From: Chryseobacterium sp. HSC-36S06
GTDB taxonomy: Bacteria > Bacteroidota > Bacteroidia > Flavobacteriales > Weeksellaceae
Assembly (NCBI RefSeq): GCF_024171485.1
Contig: NZ_JALJZX010000001.1
Coordinates: 372,001-436,000 of the forward strand
Reading direction: 5' to 3'
DNA: 64,000 nucleotides
In this document: positions 44,413-52,814 of the stretch, one piece after another
Position numbering within the stretch: position 1 is the stretch's first letter
Layout of the letters: each line of letters begins with the position of its first letter
Made by a program: the position numbers and the translations under genes
Notes under the pieces: model-generated
The model's database searches: none
Told to the model about the DNA's origin: nothing
What the model saw: only the letters and a program-made list of their open reading frames with translations

Positions 44413-44528
44413 AATAATAAATTTTAGGTTAGTGCTGAAGCTATAACGCAAGTAATACGGAGGTAATTATCCGCGAAAGGAAACTTTAACTCAATTTGTT
44501 AAAGTTTGTGATTTATTTAGAAAGTGAA

Positions 44529-45017
44529 TTATCTCTCCAGATTCTTCTTTAAACGTTCTACAAATTCGAATGCTGCAGGGCAAATGAGCGTATTTTTAAT
44601 GGTGAGATGATTGATCTGGTAGATTTTTCTACGGTCGGTATGAGGGAATTCGCGGCAGGCTTTAGGTCTTACTTCGTAGATTGAACAGGTGTTGTCGGCA
44701 TTCAAAAACCAGCAGGGCAGCTTTTGCAGAACTTTGTCATTGTCTTCGTCGGTTCTCAGGAATTTGGCTTCGAAATCGGCCTGTTTCATCCGAAGATGCT
44801 TTGCAATTCTTTCGGTATCTTTTTCGGTAATAAGCGGTCCTGTGGTTTTGCAGCAGTTTGCACACTGAAGGCAGTTTATTTTGCTGAAAACTTCATCATG
44901 GGTTTCCTGGACTTTGTAATCCAGGTTTTTGGGTGGTTTCTTCTTTAAATTATCCAGAAATTTTTTGTGGTCTTTTTGTTTTAAAGTTGCCTGATTTTTA
45001 TAGAAGTCCAGATTCAT
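44529..45017 (-). CDS. YkgJ family cysteine-cluster protein
   Basis: The 162-residue protein has the YkgJ-type zinc- or iron-binding pattern: CLQCANCCKTTGP near residues 49-61, then PCWFLNADNTCSIYEVRPKACREFP near 100-125, and a last Cys in LICPAAFE. Members bind a metal ion or cluster through these cysteines; function is unknown. It stands alone. A -7 box lies only four bases before the ATG, so its mRNA may be leaderless. Confidence 0.85.
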   Translation of the reverse strand: MNLDFYKNQATLKQKDHKKFLDNLKKKPPKNLDYKVQETHDEVFSKINCLQCANCCKTTGPLITEKDTERIAKHLRMKQADFEAKFLRTDEDNDKVLQKLPCWFLNADNTCSIYEVRPKACREFPHTDRRKIYQINHLTIKNTLICPAAFEFVERLKKNLER

Positions 45018-45021
45018 GATG

Positions 45022-45029
45022 CAAAAATA
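45022..45029 (-). promoter_or_regulatory. -7 promoter box close to the YkgJ start
   Basis: Reads TATTTTTG on the minus strand (TAnnTTTG), with four bases between it and the start codon at 45017. Confidence 0.35.
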
Positions 45030-45070
45030 ACTGTTATTTTCGGAAGCGCGGAGTCAATTTATAGCTGATT

Positions 45071-45170
45071 TGCGGCCGCGATAGCAGCGGTTACCCCACA
45101 GCGAAGCCACGGAACGCAGTGGAGCGGCTGAGCGAGGAGTATGAGCGGATAGCGCGAATTGTCCGCCCGA
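45071..45170 (+). repeat. Dispersed hairpin repeat, probable copy 3
   Basis: In inverse orientation to copies 1 and 2 this stretch keeps their outline: a CGATAGCAGCGG start (compare CGATGGAAGCGG), a central hairpin-forming part (CCAC ... GTGG), and an AGCGGATAGCG end. The middle is GC-rich with GCGAAGC and GAGCGGC words instead of A/T-runs. The match is weaker than between copies 1 and 2. Confidence 0.5.
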
Positions 45171-45219
45171 AAAAAAAATAGTTTCAAGTGCAGCCGTAAA
45201 CCAATCGTTTTAAAAATCT

Positions 45220-45227
45220 TAATTTTG
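45220..45227 (+). promoter_or_regulatory. -7 promoter box close to the haemoglobin start
   Basis: TAATTTTG fits TAnnTTTG. Only four bases separate it from the ATG at 45232, so the transcript could be leaderless. Confidence 0.4.
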
Positions 45228-45231
45228 AGAC

Positions 45232-45615
45232 ATGAAAAATTTAGAATCAAGAAATGATATCGAATTTTTGGTCAACGCATTTTATGATAAAGTCAGTAAG
45301 GACGAGAAAATCGGATTTTTTTTTAATGATGTTGCTAAAGTAAACTGGAACCACCATTTACCCAAAATGTATTCGTTTTGGGAAAGCCTGCTTTTGGGGG
45401 AAGCCTCCTACAAAGGAAATCCTATGGCAATGCATTTCCCCATCAACGAAAAGGTAGCAATAGAAAAAGATCATTTTGCGCATTGGATCCGGTTGTGGAC
45501 GGAAACTGTTGAGGAGAATTTTACAGGTGAATTGGCGGAAGCTGCCATCTACAAAGCCTCAAACATTGCCAATTTAATGGCGCATAAAATGGAAGTTGCA
45601 AGAAGATTGCGATAA
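45232..45615 (+). CDS. Group III truncated haemoglobin
   Basis: The 127-residue protein fits the trHb3 (P-type) globins: FYDKV with Tyr18 at the B10 place, the WNHHLPKMYSFWESLLLG helix region, YKGNPMAMHFP where His68 fits the proximal haem ligand, and WIRLW with Trp85 as the G8 tryptophan. Such globins bind oxygen or NO and have been linked to NO or peroxide defence. It has a -7 box directly upstream and a strong terminator after it, so it is a single unit. Confidence 0.92.
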   Translation: MKNLESRNDIEFLVNAFYDKVSKDEKIGFFFNDVAKVNWNHHLPKMYSFWESLLLGEASYKGNPMAMHFPINEKVAIEKDHFAHWIRLWTETVEENFTGELAEAAIYKASNIANLMAHKMEVARRLR

Positions 45616-45626
45616 ACTTTTTAAGA

Positions 45627-45672
45627 AAAAAAATGTGAATTTTCGGAAGATGAAAATTCACATTTTTATTTT
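45627..45672. terminator. Bidirectional terminator between haemoglobin and chaA
   Basis: A 14-base perfect stem, AAATGTGAATTTTC (45631-45644) with GAAAATTCACATTT (45652-45665), flanked by A-run and T-run. Confidence 0.85.
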
Positions 45673-46749
45673 TTAAGGAATAATAACAGTAAAAATGTAC
45701 GCTGCGAGATTCACGATTAACACTGCGCCGTACATAATATTTGTTTTGCCCCGACTCAGTGACAGCATCACGATGAAAACCGACAAAGCGAGTAGTATAA
45801 TGGATTTCATATCCAAGCCCAGAACGAACGGGATATCGAACACGATACATACTACTGAGACCGCTGGGATGGTAAGTCCCACACTTGCGAGTGCTGAACC
45901 TAATCCCAGATTAATAGAGGTCTGTATCTGGTTATTTCTGGCGGCCCGTATTGCAGCAACACCTTCAGGCAACAATACCACAGATGCAATGATTACCCCA
46001 ACCAACGCGCGTGGTGCTCCTATGTTTTCTACAAAATGCTCGATGACAGGCGATAAGCCTTTGGCCATAAAAATCACTACTGCTAAACTCACGACCAACA
46101 ACGCTAAACTTAGTATGGTCTTCTGCATTGTTGGTGGATCTGCTTCGTGCGTGGTATGATCCTCTTCTTCAATAACAAAGAAATTACGGTGACGTACAGT
46201 TTGCACCCTAAGAAAGGTGCCATAGATTACCAAACAGGCCAGGGATACAAAAATTAACTGTGCCTCCGTATAAAACGGCCCCCGCACACTGGAGGTATAA
46301 TTAGGCAATATTAGGGTAAGCACAAGAATGGCGACTAAACTTACTAAATAAGTTGTTCCGGAGCTGCGCATAAAAAACTGCTCTTTGTACTTCGCGGCAC
46401 CGATCCAGATACAAGCTCCTAAAATACCGTTAAGAATAAGCATTACCGCCGCAAAAACGGTGTCACGGGCGTAAGTCATAGCGCCCTCGCCGCCGGAAAG
46501 CATAAAAGAAATAATTAAGCCTACCTCAAGGATTGTGATACAGATCGCCAAAATGATAGTTCCGTATGGTTCTCCCACTTTGTGTGCGATCACCTCTGCG
46601 TGATGTACTGCAGCTAAAACACTTCCAAAAAGAAGGATTGCCCCGGCAAGATTAGATATTGTATTATCCACTAAGAATCCGCCGAGATAAAATAGGCCGG
46701 CGATGATAGGAACCAGAATTGTCCAGTGTAAAAAGCTCTTTAACTTCAT
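45673..46749 (-). CDS. chaA: Calcium/proton antiporter ChaA-like
   Basis: The 358-residue protein has 10-11 membrane helices and the two inverted CaCA repeats: VGEPYGTIILAICITILEVG with the key Glu near residue 75, and VVLLPEGVAAIRAARNNQIQTSINLGLGSALAS with the second Glu near residue 255. The order matches ChaA/YrbG-type antiporters that move calcium or sodium/potassium out in exchange for protons. It is convergent with the haemoglobin gene and has no operon partner. Confidence 0.9.
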   Translation of the reverse strand: MKLKSFLHWTILVPIIAGLFYLGGFLVDNTISNLAGAILLFGSVLAAVHHAEVIAHKVGEPYGTIILAICITILEVGLIISFMLSGGEGAMTYARDTVFAAVMLILNGILGACIWIGAAKYKEQFFMRSSGTTYLVSLVAILVLTLILPNYTSSVRGPFYTEAQLIFVSLACLVIYGTFLRVQTVRHRNFFVIEEEDHTTHEADPPTMQKTILSLALLVVSLAVVIFMAKGLSPVIEHFVENIGAPRALVGVIIASVVLLPEGVAAIRAARNNQIQTSINLGLGSALASVGLTIPAVSVVCIVFDIPFVLGLDMKSIILLALSVFIVMLSLSRGKTNIMYGAVLIVNLAAYIFTVIIP

Positions 46750-46828
46750 AAAAAAAATTTTTTACAAAATACAAAAAATCTATTGAAAATGAAATAATTA
46801 TTTAAAAAACAAATCGAAAACTATCGTT

Positions 46829-47161
46829 TCATTGCCAAAAATAATAATCCTGAAAGTCTGTAAACATGTGAAAAAGAAGTCCGACAGATGCTATTTTATA
46901 ATATCCTTTAAAAAAAACAGTGCCTAAAAAATATACTGCAATTGCAGGATAAGTATGAAGTGGATGAAATCCGATGCTCGCTCTGTTAGGATCAAAAATT
47001 GGGTCTGCAAAAATATGGTCGATATCTACAGCCATGGTAGCAATCATGATGAGATAGGCTTTACGCCAATGATCTTTAAAAAACACTTTCGCAATAAAAA
47101 ACGGGAAAATAAAATGCAGAAAATAATGGAAGATTTCCCGGGCGTAAAATATTTCACTCAT
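46829..47161 (-). CDS. DUF6122-like small membrane protein
   Basis: The 110-residue protein has three or four membrane helices and histidine/aspartate-rich loops: REIFHYFLHFIFPF, MAVDIDHIFADPIFDP, GFHPLHTYPAI and LLFHMFTDFQDYYFW. The DIDH and HxxTD motifs recall metal-dependent membrane hydrolases such as the YdjM/LexA-regulated group. I believe it fits the uncharacterised DUF6122 family. Function unknown. Confidence 0.75.
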   Translation of the reverse strand: MSEIFYAREIFHYFLHFIFPFFIAKVFFKDHWRKAYLIMIATMAVDIDHIFADPIFDPNRASIGFHPLHTYPAIAVYFLGTVFFKGYYKIASVGLLFHMFTDFQDYYFWQ

Positions 47162-47212
47162 TCTAAAATTCTATTTGCACAGATCATCAATTCAATTCCC
47201 ACAAAATTACCA

Positions 47213-47932
47213 TTAAATTCTGCCTTTCAAAAAATCCTGTCTTAATTCTTCATTCATTTTTTCGATTGCATAGCGTAGCGTTGTTCTTGGCATTGTATGA
47301 TAATTTGTTTTCAGGAAACTAAACAGTTCTGCTTCATTTTTGTTTCCCATTTCGCGCAGTAGCCAGCCATTTGCTTTGTGCATTAAATCGTGCGGGTGAT
47401 GCAGATTATACAGTGCAAGTTCTTTAAGGAGTTCAAATGTCCCTTTTTTTACGTAGAACATCGTGGCGACAATTGCCATTCTTTTGCTCCACATATTCTC
47501 TTCAGCAGCCAAACTTCTTAAAAGATCCTCATTTTCGGTTTCGAATGCGTGCCTGCCCAAAATTTTGTACGCAGAATTATCAACCAAATCCCAGTTATTG
47601 ACGAATTTTTTATGCTTGAGATAAAAACGGACAATATCGTTTTTATCTTTTTCGGATTTTGCTTTTTCGAATTTATTTACGAGCATCAATAAAGCGCAAT
47701 GGCGGTGTTCATGAATTTTTGAAGATAAAAGTTCAGCAATTTCCGGTAAAGAAATTCTTTGCCAGTATTCTTTAACAATTTTTCGCTGGTCAGGAACCGT
47801 AACACCGATAAATATATCACCTTCAGCGTATTCGCCTTTTCCTGCTTTAAAAAAACGGGGAAAAAAAGCAGCCTTTTCGGGCAGAGCCAGATCTTGTAGC
47901 GCAGATTTTATTTCATCTACCACTACATGCAA
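47213..47932 (-). CDS. DNA alkylation repair protein (AlkD-like)
   Basis: AlkD-type glycosylases are all-helical HEAT-like repeat proteins that excise alkylated bases. The 239-residue protein shows AAFFPRFFKAGKGEYAEGD, GVTVPDQRKIVKEYW, then repeats with HRHCALLMLVNKF, NNWDLVDNSAYKILG and WSKRMAIVATMFYV, and WLLREMG near the end. A longer frame overlaps hflX, but the TTG at 47932, two bases after the hflX stop, gives the better start. It is translated from the hflX transcript. Confidence 0.85.
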   Translation of the reverse strand: MHVVVDEIKSALQDLALPEKAAFFPRFFKAGKGEYAEGDIFIGVTVPDQRKIVKEYWQRISLPEIAELLSSKIHEHRHCALLMLVNKFEKAKSEKDKNDIVRFYLKHKKFVNNWDLVDNSAYKILGRHAFETENEDLLRSLAAEENMWSKRMAIVATMFYVKKGTFELLKELALYNLHHPHDLMHKANGWLLREMGNKNEAELFSFLKTNYHTMPRTTLRYAIEKMNEELRQDFLKGRI

Positions 47933-47933
47933 T

Positions 47934-49148
47934 TTATTTGTCTTCTTCCTCCTCAAAATACTCAAAAAGGAAATCATTGTACGGGAATCTTGAAATATGA
48001 ATTTTAAGGACCTCGTCGTAGATCATTTTTTTCATTTCCTCAAAATTTTCTTTTGTTAAAGCCGAAATAAATACGGTAGGGAATTTAGATTTCGACATCC
48101 AGGTTTTTTCCCATTCGTCCAGAGAAATATTTTTACGTGATTCTGGTGTTAAGTCATCCTCTTCTTTTTTCTCGTAGCTGAAATCATCAATCTTATTGAA
48201 AACCATAATCATCGGTTTCTGATGGGCGTTGATTTCCATTAAAATCTTGTTTACGGAATCGATATGATCCTCAAAACTTTCATGGGAAATATCAACTACG
48301 TGAATAAGCAAATCAGCTTCCCGAACCTCGTCTAACGTAGATTTAAAACTCTCCACTAACTGTGTAGGTAGTTTCCTGATGAAACCTACGGTATCCGTCA
48401 ACAGGAAAGGCAGGTTGCCGATCACTACTTTTCTAACCGTGGTATCGAGGGTTGCAAAAAGCTTATTTTCAGCAAAAACATCGGATTTGGAAAGGGCGTT
48501 CATGAGGGTAGATTTCCCTACGTTGGTATAACCTACCAGCGCCGCGCGCACTACCTTTCCGCGGTTATTTCTTTGGGTCGCCATTTGGCGGTCGATTGTT
48601 TTGAGTTTTTCTTTAAGCAAAGAGATACGGTCACGGATAATCCTTCTATCGGTTTCGATTTCTGTTTCACCCGGACCTCTCATTCCGATACCCCCTTTCT
48701 GTCTTTCGAGGTGGGTCCACATTCTTGTAAGTCTTGGTAGAAGGTATTGATACTGAGCTAATTCCACCTGAGTTCTTGCATAAGAAGTTTGCGCACGCTG
48801 GGCAAAAATATCAAGAATAAGATTGGTTCTGTCAAGAATTTTAACTTCAATTTCTCTTTCTAAATTCTTTAGTTGTGAAGGCGAAAGTTCATCATCGAAA
48901 ATCACGGTTCCGATTTCGTTTTCTTTTACAAAATCGCGTACTTCCTGAGCTTTTCCGCTTCCGATAAATGTTTTGGAATCAGGCTGGGTTAATTTTTGAG
49001 TGAAACGTTTTACTACCGTAGCGCCTGCGGTTAGAGCGAGGAATTCTAATTCATCCATATATTCCACAAGCTTTTCTTCATCCTGATTTTGGGTGATCAA
49101 GCCTACCAAAACGGCTTTTTCGTATAGGTGTTCTTTATTATCGAGCAT
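47934..49148 (-). CDS. hflX: GTPase HflX
   Basis: HflX is a ribosome-associated GTPase that splits stalled ribosomes after stress. The 404-residue protein has an N-terminal HflX domain (1-150), the linker GGIGMRGPGETEIE (152-165), a coiled region (170-195), and a G domain with P-loop GYTNVGKST at 206-214, the switch TLDTTVRKV, DTVGFIRKLP, and NKID. A -7 box lies 23 bases before its ATG, inside the end of the SemiSWEET gene. The AlkD-like gene follows two bases after its stop. Confidence 0.95.
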   Translation of the reverse strand: MLDNKEHLYEKAVLVGLITQNQDEEKLVEYMDELEFLALTAGATVVKRFTQKLTQPDSKTFIGSGKAQEVRDFVKENEIGTVIFDDELSPSQLKNLEREIEVKILDRTNLILDIFAQRAQTSYARTQVELAQYQYLLPRLTRMWTHLERQKGGIGMRGPGETEIETDRRIIRDRISLLKEKLKTIDRQMATQRNNRGKVVRAALVGYTNVGKSTLMNALSKSDVFAENKLFATLDTTVRKVVIGNLPFLLTDTVGFIRKLPTQLVESFKSTLDEVREADLLIHVVDISHESFEDHIDSVNKILMEINAHQKPMIMVFNKIDDFSYEKKEEDDLTPESRKNISLDEWEKTWMSKSKFPTVFISALTKENFEEMKKMIYDEVLKIHISRFPYNDFLFEYFEEEEDK

Positions 49149-49171
49149 AGTTTAGTTTTTTCTGATGAGTA

Positions 49172-49179
49172 CAAAATTA
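49172..49179 (-). promoter_or_regulatory. -7 promoter box for hflX
   Basis: Reads TAATTTTG on the minus strand (TAnnTTTG), 23 bases before the hflX start codon. Confidence 0.45.
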
Positions 49180-49446
49180 GTTTTTTTCTTTGTCATAAAT
49201 GAGTTTTAACACAATCAAAACCCCTGTTGCAACTATTGAAATGCTGTTAGTGACCATCATAGAGATGTGCTCCTGCATAATGCCGTACCAGAGCCAAAGC
49301 CCAGAACTCACGATTCCGATGATGCAGGTAAGAAGCGCAATTTCCTCCGCAGATTTTTCTTTGATGATCTTTATGATTTGCGGGATAAATAATGCCGAGG
49401 ACATTCCGCCGGCGATAAATCCGATAATTTCTGGGTTGATGTTCAT
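49177..49446 (-). CDS. SemiSWEET/PQ-loop sugar transporter
   Basis: The 89-residue protein has three membrane helices, the size of a bacterial SemiSWEET, which works as a dimer. The PQ motif appears as ALFIPQIIKIIKEKSAEEI near residues 18-36, followed by GLWLWYGIM with the substrate-facing Trp/Asn-type residues. SemiSWEETs let sugars diffuse across the inner membrane. Specificity cannot be read. It is upstream of hflX in the same direction. Confidence 0.88.
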   Translation of the reverse strand: MNINPEIIGFIAGGMSSALFIPQIIKIIKEKSAEEIALLTCIIGIVSSGLWLWYGIMQEHISMMVTNSISIVATGVLIVLKLIYDKEKN

Positions 49447-49549
49447 TTTTTAATTTAAGTTTAAAAAAAGCATTGATTTTACAGACATTCCATTTTTATG
49501 CCGTGATTTTTCATAATTTTGAGTCTTACAACAATATAGTTTTACCAAA

Positions 49550-50065
49550 GTGACAGATAGTATTGAAACAGAACGCCTCCTTCTAAAACCGGTTTCGGTT
49601 GATGATGCATCGTTTATTTACGAATTATATAACTCGCCGCGCTTTATTGAGTTTATTGGGGACAGAAATATCCGCAATAAAGATGATGCACGGAATTATA
49701 TTATAAACAGGTTTCTTCCTCAGATTGAAAGATTGGGTTACGGGAATTATGTTATTGTGCGTAAAGATGACGGGCAAAAAATTGGGAGCGTTGGCATTTT
49801 CGAACGTGAAGGACTTGATGTACACGATATCGGATTCTCTTTCCTTCCTGAATTTGAAGGTAAAGGTTACGGATTTGAAGCCGCATCTGCTTTAATAAAA
49901 GTTGCTTTGAAAGAATTTGGCTTGAAAAAACTCTCCGCAATCACTACAGACGCTAACATATCATCCCAAAAACTGATTGAAAAGCTGGGACTAAAATTCA
50001 AGAAAACCGTTCGGCTACCTGATGATGAAGAGGATTTGAGATATTATGAAATGGAAATCAAATAA
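49550..50065 (+). CDS. GNAT family N-acetyltransferase (RimJ-like)
   Basis: The 171-residue protein starts with GTG and IETERLLLKPVSVDDA, the typical opening of RimJ/RimL-type acetyltransferases. The acetyl-CoA site is IGFSFLPEFEGKGYGFEAASALI near 88-110 with the G-x-G-x-G/A loop, followed by ANISSQKLIEKLGLKF. It may act on protein N-termini or small molecules. It stands alone and shares a terminator with convergent hemE. Confidence 0.9.
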   Translation: MTDSIETERLLLKPVSVDDASFIYELYNSPRFIEFIGDRNIRNKDDARNYIINRFLPQIERLGYGNYVIVRKDDGQKIGSVGIFEREGLDVHDIGFSFLPEFEGKGYGFEAASALIKVALKEFGLKKLSAITTDANISSQKLIEKLGLKFKKTVRLPDDEEDLRYYEMEIK

Positions 50066-50101
50066 AAAAGGAAACACATTAAGCATTTCCTTTTTTAATT
50101 T
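50064..50101. terminator. Bidirectional terminator between the GNAT gene and hemE
   Basis: AAAAAAGGAAA (50064-50074) pairs with TTTCCTTTTTT (50086-50096), 11-base loop, then Ts. Confidence 0.75.
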
Positions 50102-50149
50102 TTCTAACTAAACTTATTGACGCTCGCTTCGCTCGCGCCTTCTTATATT

Positions 50150-51178
50150 CTAATTCGGTTTCCAGTCAACAACTGCGCGAATGAACGCTTCAGCATTTTC
50201 TAAAGGAATATTAGGTAAAATTCCGTGACCTAGATTGACGATATAACGGTCTTTCCCGAAACGGTTAATCATTTCGTGAACCATTTTACGGATGGTTTCC
50301 GGAGAAGAATGTAGTCTTGTAGGATCAAAATTTCCCTGTAAAGTCATGGTGTGATTGGTTAAAACTCTGGCGAATTCCGGTTTGATGGTCCAGTCTACTC
50401 CAAGTGCAGAAACTTTAGACATTGTCATGTCCTCCAATGCAAACCAACAGCCTTTCCCGAAAACGACAACATGGGTTAGCGGACTCAAAGCCTCTACAAT
50501 CTGGTTGATATATCTCCAGGAAAACTCCTCGTAATCGTAAGGAGATAACATGCCGCCCCACGAATCGAACACCTGAACGGCAGAAACGCCCTTTTCTACT
50601 TTTCTTTTCAGATAAGCAATCGTAGTATCGGTAATTTTTTGCAACAGTAAATGGGCAGCTTCAGGATTTTGGAAACAGAAGGTTTTTGCGATTTCAAAAG
50701 CTTTAGAACCTTTCCCTTCAACGCAGTAGCACAGGATTGTCCATGGCGATCCGGCGAAACCGATGAGCGGAATATCGTTATCCAGTTTCTGCAGCGTCAA
50801 TTCGATCGCATCGAAAACGTAACCTAAAGTATCATTAACATCAGGAACTACAACATTCTGAACATCTTCCAAAGTACGGATTGGGTTTTCCAGCCATGGT
50901 CCAACACCTTCTTTCATTTCGAAATCAATTCCCATCGCCTGTGGAACAACTAAAATATCAGAAAAAAGTATCGCGGCATCCAGCGGATATCTACGGATGG
51001 GCATCATGGTGATTTCGGCTGCGAGTTCTGGCGTACGGCATCTGGTGAAGAAATCGTACTGATCACGAAGCGCGCGGAATTCCGGCAGGAATCTTCCGGC
51101 CTGTCTCATCATCCAAACCGGTGGTCTTTCAACGGTTTCTCCTCTTAATGCTTTTAAATATAGGTCATTCTTAATCAT
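50150..51178 (-). CDS. hemE: Uroporphyrinogen decarboxylase
   Basis: HemE removes four carboxyl groups from uroporphyrinogen III to give coproporphyrinogen III. The 342-residue protein has the start [20 protein letters not shown] with the substrate Arg residues, then [14 protein letters not shown] with the catalytic Asp, [23 protein letters not shown], and the C-terminal NLGHGILPN. It is last in the leftward hemA-hemC-hemD-hemE operon, 27 bases after hemD. Confidence 0.97.
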   Translation of the reverse strand: MIKNDLYLKALRGETVERPPVWMMRQAGRFLPEFRALRDQYDFFTRCRTPELAAEITMMPIRRYPLDAAILFSDILVVPQAMGIDFEMKEGVGPWLENPIRTLEDVQNVVVPDVNDTLGYVFDAIELTLQKLDNDIPLIGFAGSPWTILCYCVEGKGSKAFEIAKTFCFQNPEAAHLLLQKITDTTIAYLKRKVEKGVSAVQVFDSWGGMLSPYDYEEFSWRYINQIVEALSPLTHVVVFGKGCWFALEDMTMSKVSALGVDWTIKPEFARVLTNHTMTLQGNFDPTRLHSSPETIRKMVHEMINRFGKDRYIVNLGHGILPNIPLENAEAFIRAVVDWKPN

Positions 51179-51205
51179 AATATCTTTTTAATCCTGATGT
51201 TTTGT

Positions 51206-51883
51206 TTATTTCATGCTGTTGTTCGCAATTACATTCAATAAATCATCAAGATTGCTTTCTTTACTGGTGAATACTGGGTTTTTGGTGAACTTTTTAATTT
51301 CTTTTTCGGTGGTTTCGCCGATTGAAAAAATCTTCTTGTCCTCAAAGGAATTGAATTTCGCAAAACTACGAACTCCGCTCGGACTAAAAAAACACACCGC
51401 ATCATAGTCTGCTGTAACCTCGGGATAGAGAAGCTGGGTTTCGTAAACGGGAATTTTTTTATAAGAAATATTCTGCAGTGGCAAGGTTTTATTCAGTACA
51501 TCGAGAGCAAGGTTTCCGCAGAAATGCAGAAATTTTTCTTTTGAACTGCTGTCGATAATGAATTCAGAAAGTTCCTTGGCGTGTTTGGTCACTTTAAATG
51601 TTCCGTAACCGAATTTCCGTAACTCCCTTTTTGTGGTAATTCCTACGGTGTAAATTTTATTGTATTTCTTGCTTGTAAAATCCTCGTCGGGTTTAAAACC
51701 GTTTTCGAAAAAACTCTGAACCGCATTAACACTTGTAAAAATCAATGACTTGTTTTTCAAATCAAAAGGTTCAACAGTTATTGGGTTTATCCTGATCACA
51801 TCCACGAAATCATAAGAAAAATGACTCCCTAATTTTTTGGAAATCATTATTTTACTGATTCTTTTAGTGAAAATAATCCTCAT
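51206..51883 (-). CDS. hemD: Uroporphyrinogen-III synthase
   Basis: HemD closes hydroxymethylbilane into uroporphyrinogen III. Family members share little sequence, and this 225-residue protein is typical: two alpha/beta domains, LIFTSVNAVQSFFENG near 47-62, the linker YTVGITTKRELRKFGYG, FLHFCGN, and VCFFSPSGVRSF followed by FSIGETTEKEIKKF. The call rests on these motifs and on its place between hemC and hemE, with gaps of 19 and 27 bases. Confidence 0.9.
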   Translation of the reverse strand: MRIIFTKRISKIMISKKLGSHFSYDFVDVIRINPITVEPFDLKNKSLIFTSVNAVQSFFENGFKPDEDFTSKKYNKIYTVGITTKRELRKFGYGTFKVTKHAKELSEFIIDSSSKEKFLHFCGNLALDVLNKTLPLQNISYKKIPVYETQLLYPEVTADYDAVCFFSPSGVRSFAKFNSFEDKKIFSIGETTEKEIKKFTKNPVFTSKESNLDDLLNVIANNSMK

Positions 51884-51902
51884 TTTATATCTACTTGAAA
51901 AG

Positions 51903-52814
51903 CTATAGCTCGCTCTTAATCTGTTTCATTAACTCGCGGCCGCCGTTTTCAAGAACTTTCTGCGCCAACATTTTTCCGAAATTTTCATGTTCATTCCATT
52001 CGAAAATCTCATCGGTTTCGATACAGTTTTTTCCGTCCAGGGAACACAACCTTCCGATAAATCGCACTTCGTTGCGGTCATTAATCTCTGCAAAAGCACC
52101 GATTGGAGCAGTGCAGCCCCCTTCAAGGGTATTCAGGAAATTTCGTTCGATTTCAATACAAATCTGCGTGGGTTTATGATTAATGTCCTTGAAGATCTCT
52201 TTAATTTCTGCGTCATCACGTCTTGCACATACGGCGACAACACCTTGTGCTGGCGCTGAAATCATGATCGGAAGATGCTCATAATCAACATTCAAGCACA
52301 TTCTTTCGATTGCGGCAAGCGAAAACATTGTAGCATCAAAATCGAGTTCTTCAAGTTTGTTTAACCTGGTCTGTACATTACCTCGTATATCTGAAAACTG
52401 GGTGTCCGGAAACTCCTTAAGCCAGAAAGCGCGCCGGCGAAGGCTGCTTGTAGCAATTTTCAGGTCATGAAGTTCTAAAGTTTCCGCATCTTTCTTTCTC
52501 ACCAAAACATCCTGTGGATAATCGCGTTCTAAAACTGCTATAATTTCTATATTTTCCGGAAGTTCAGTAGGAATATCTTTCAGCGAATGCACTGCAATAT
52601 CAACTTCATTATTAAGAAGTGCAATATCTAAATCTTTAGTGAAAATACCGGTAATTCCCAATGTATATAATGGCTGGGTAAGATTTTTATCACCCGTTGC
52701 AAGTACCGGAATGATGTCTGTAGTATAATTCAGATTCTGAAGATTTCTTGCCACTTCCCTCGCCTGCCACATGGCGAGCGGCGAATTTCTGGTTCCTATT
52801 TTAATGCTTCTCAT
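51903..52814 (-). CDS. hemC: Hydroxymethylbilane synthase (porphobilinogen deaminase)
   Basis: HemC joins four porphobilinogen units into the linear tetrapyrrole hydroxymethylbilane. The 303-residue protein starts MRSIKIGTRNSPLAMWQA, with VHSLKDIPTELP containing the catalytic Asp, the RRRAFWLKEFPD Arg cluster, and LEGGCTAPIG with the Cys that carries the dipyrromethane cofactor. An ATG three codons upstream is also possible. Its start overlaps the end of hemA, so the two are translationally linked. Confidence 0.96.
   Translation of the reverse strand: MRSIKIGTRNSPLAMWQAREVARNLQNLNYTTDIIPVLATGDKNLTQPLYTLGITGIFTKDLDIALLNNEVDIAVHSLKDIPTELPENIEIIAVLERDYPQDVLVRKKDAETLELHDLKIATSSLRRRAFWLKEFPDTQFSDIRGNVQTRLNKLEELDFDATMFSLAAIERMCLNVDYEHLPIMISAPAQGVVAVCARRDDAEIKEIFKDINHKPTQICIEIERNFLNTLEGGCTAPIGAFAEINDRNEVRFIGRLCSLDGKNCIETDEIFEWNEHENFGKMLAQKVLENGGRELMKQIKSEL

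Noticed and set aside
44070..44414. Plus-strand ORFs opposite the small exported protein
   Set aside because: They arise from the low-complexity sequence of the opposite strand; the minus-strand gene has a signal peptide and a terminator.
50110..50140. GCTCGC-TTC-GCTCGC repeat near hemE
   Set aside because: Short direct repeat only; it does not form a good hairpin and has no other copy I noticed, so it is not listed as an element.
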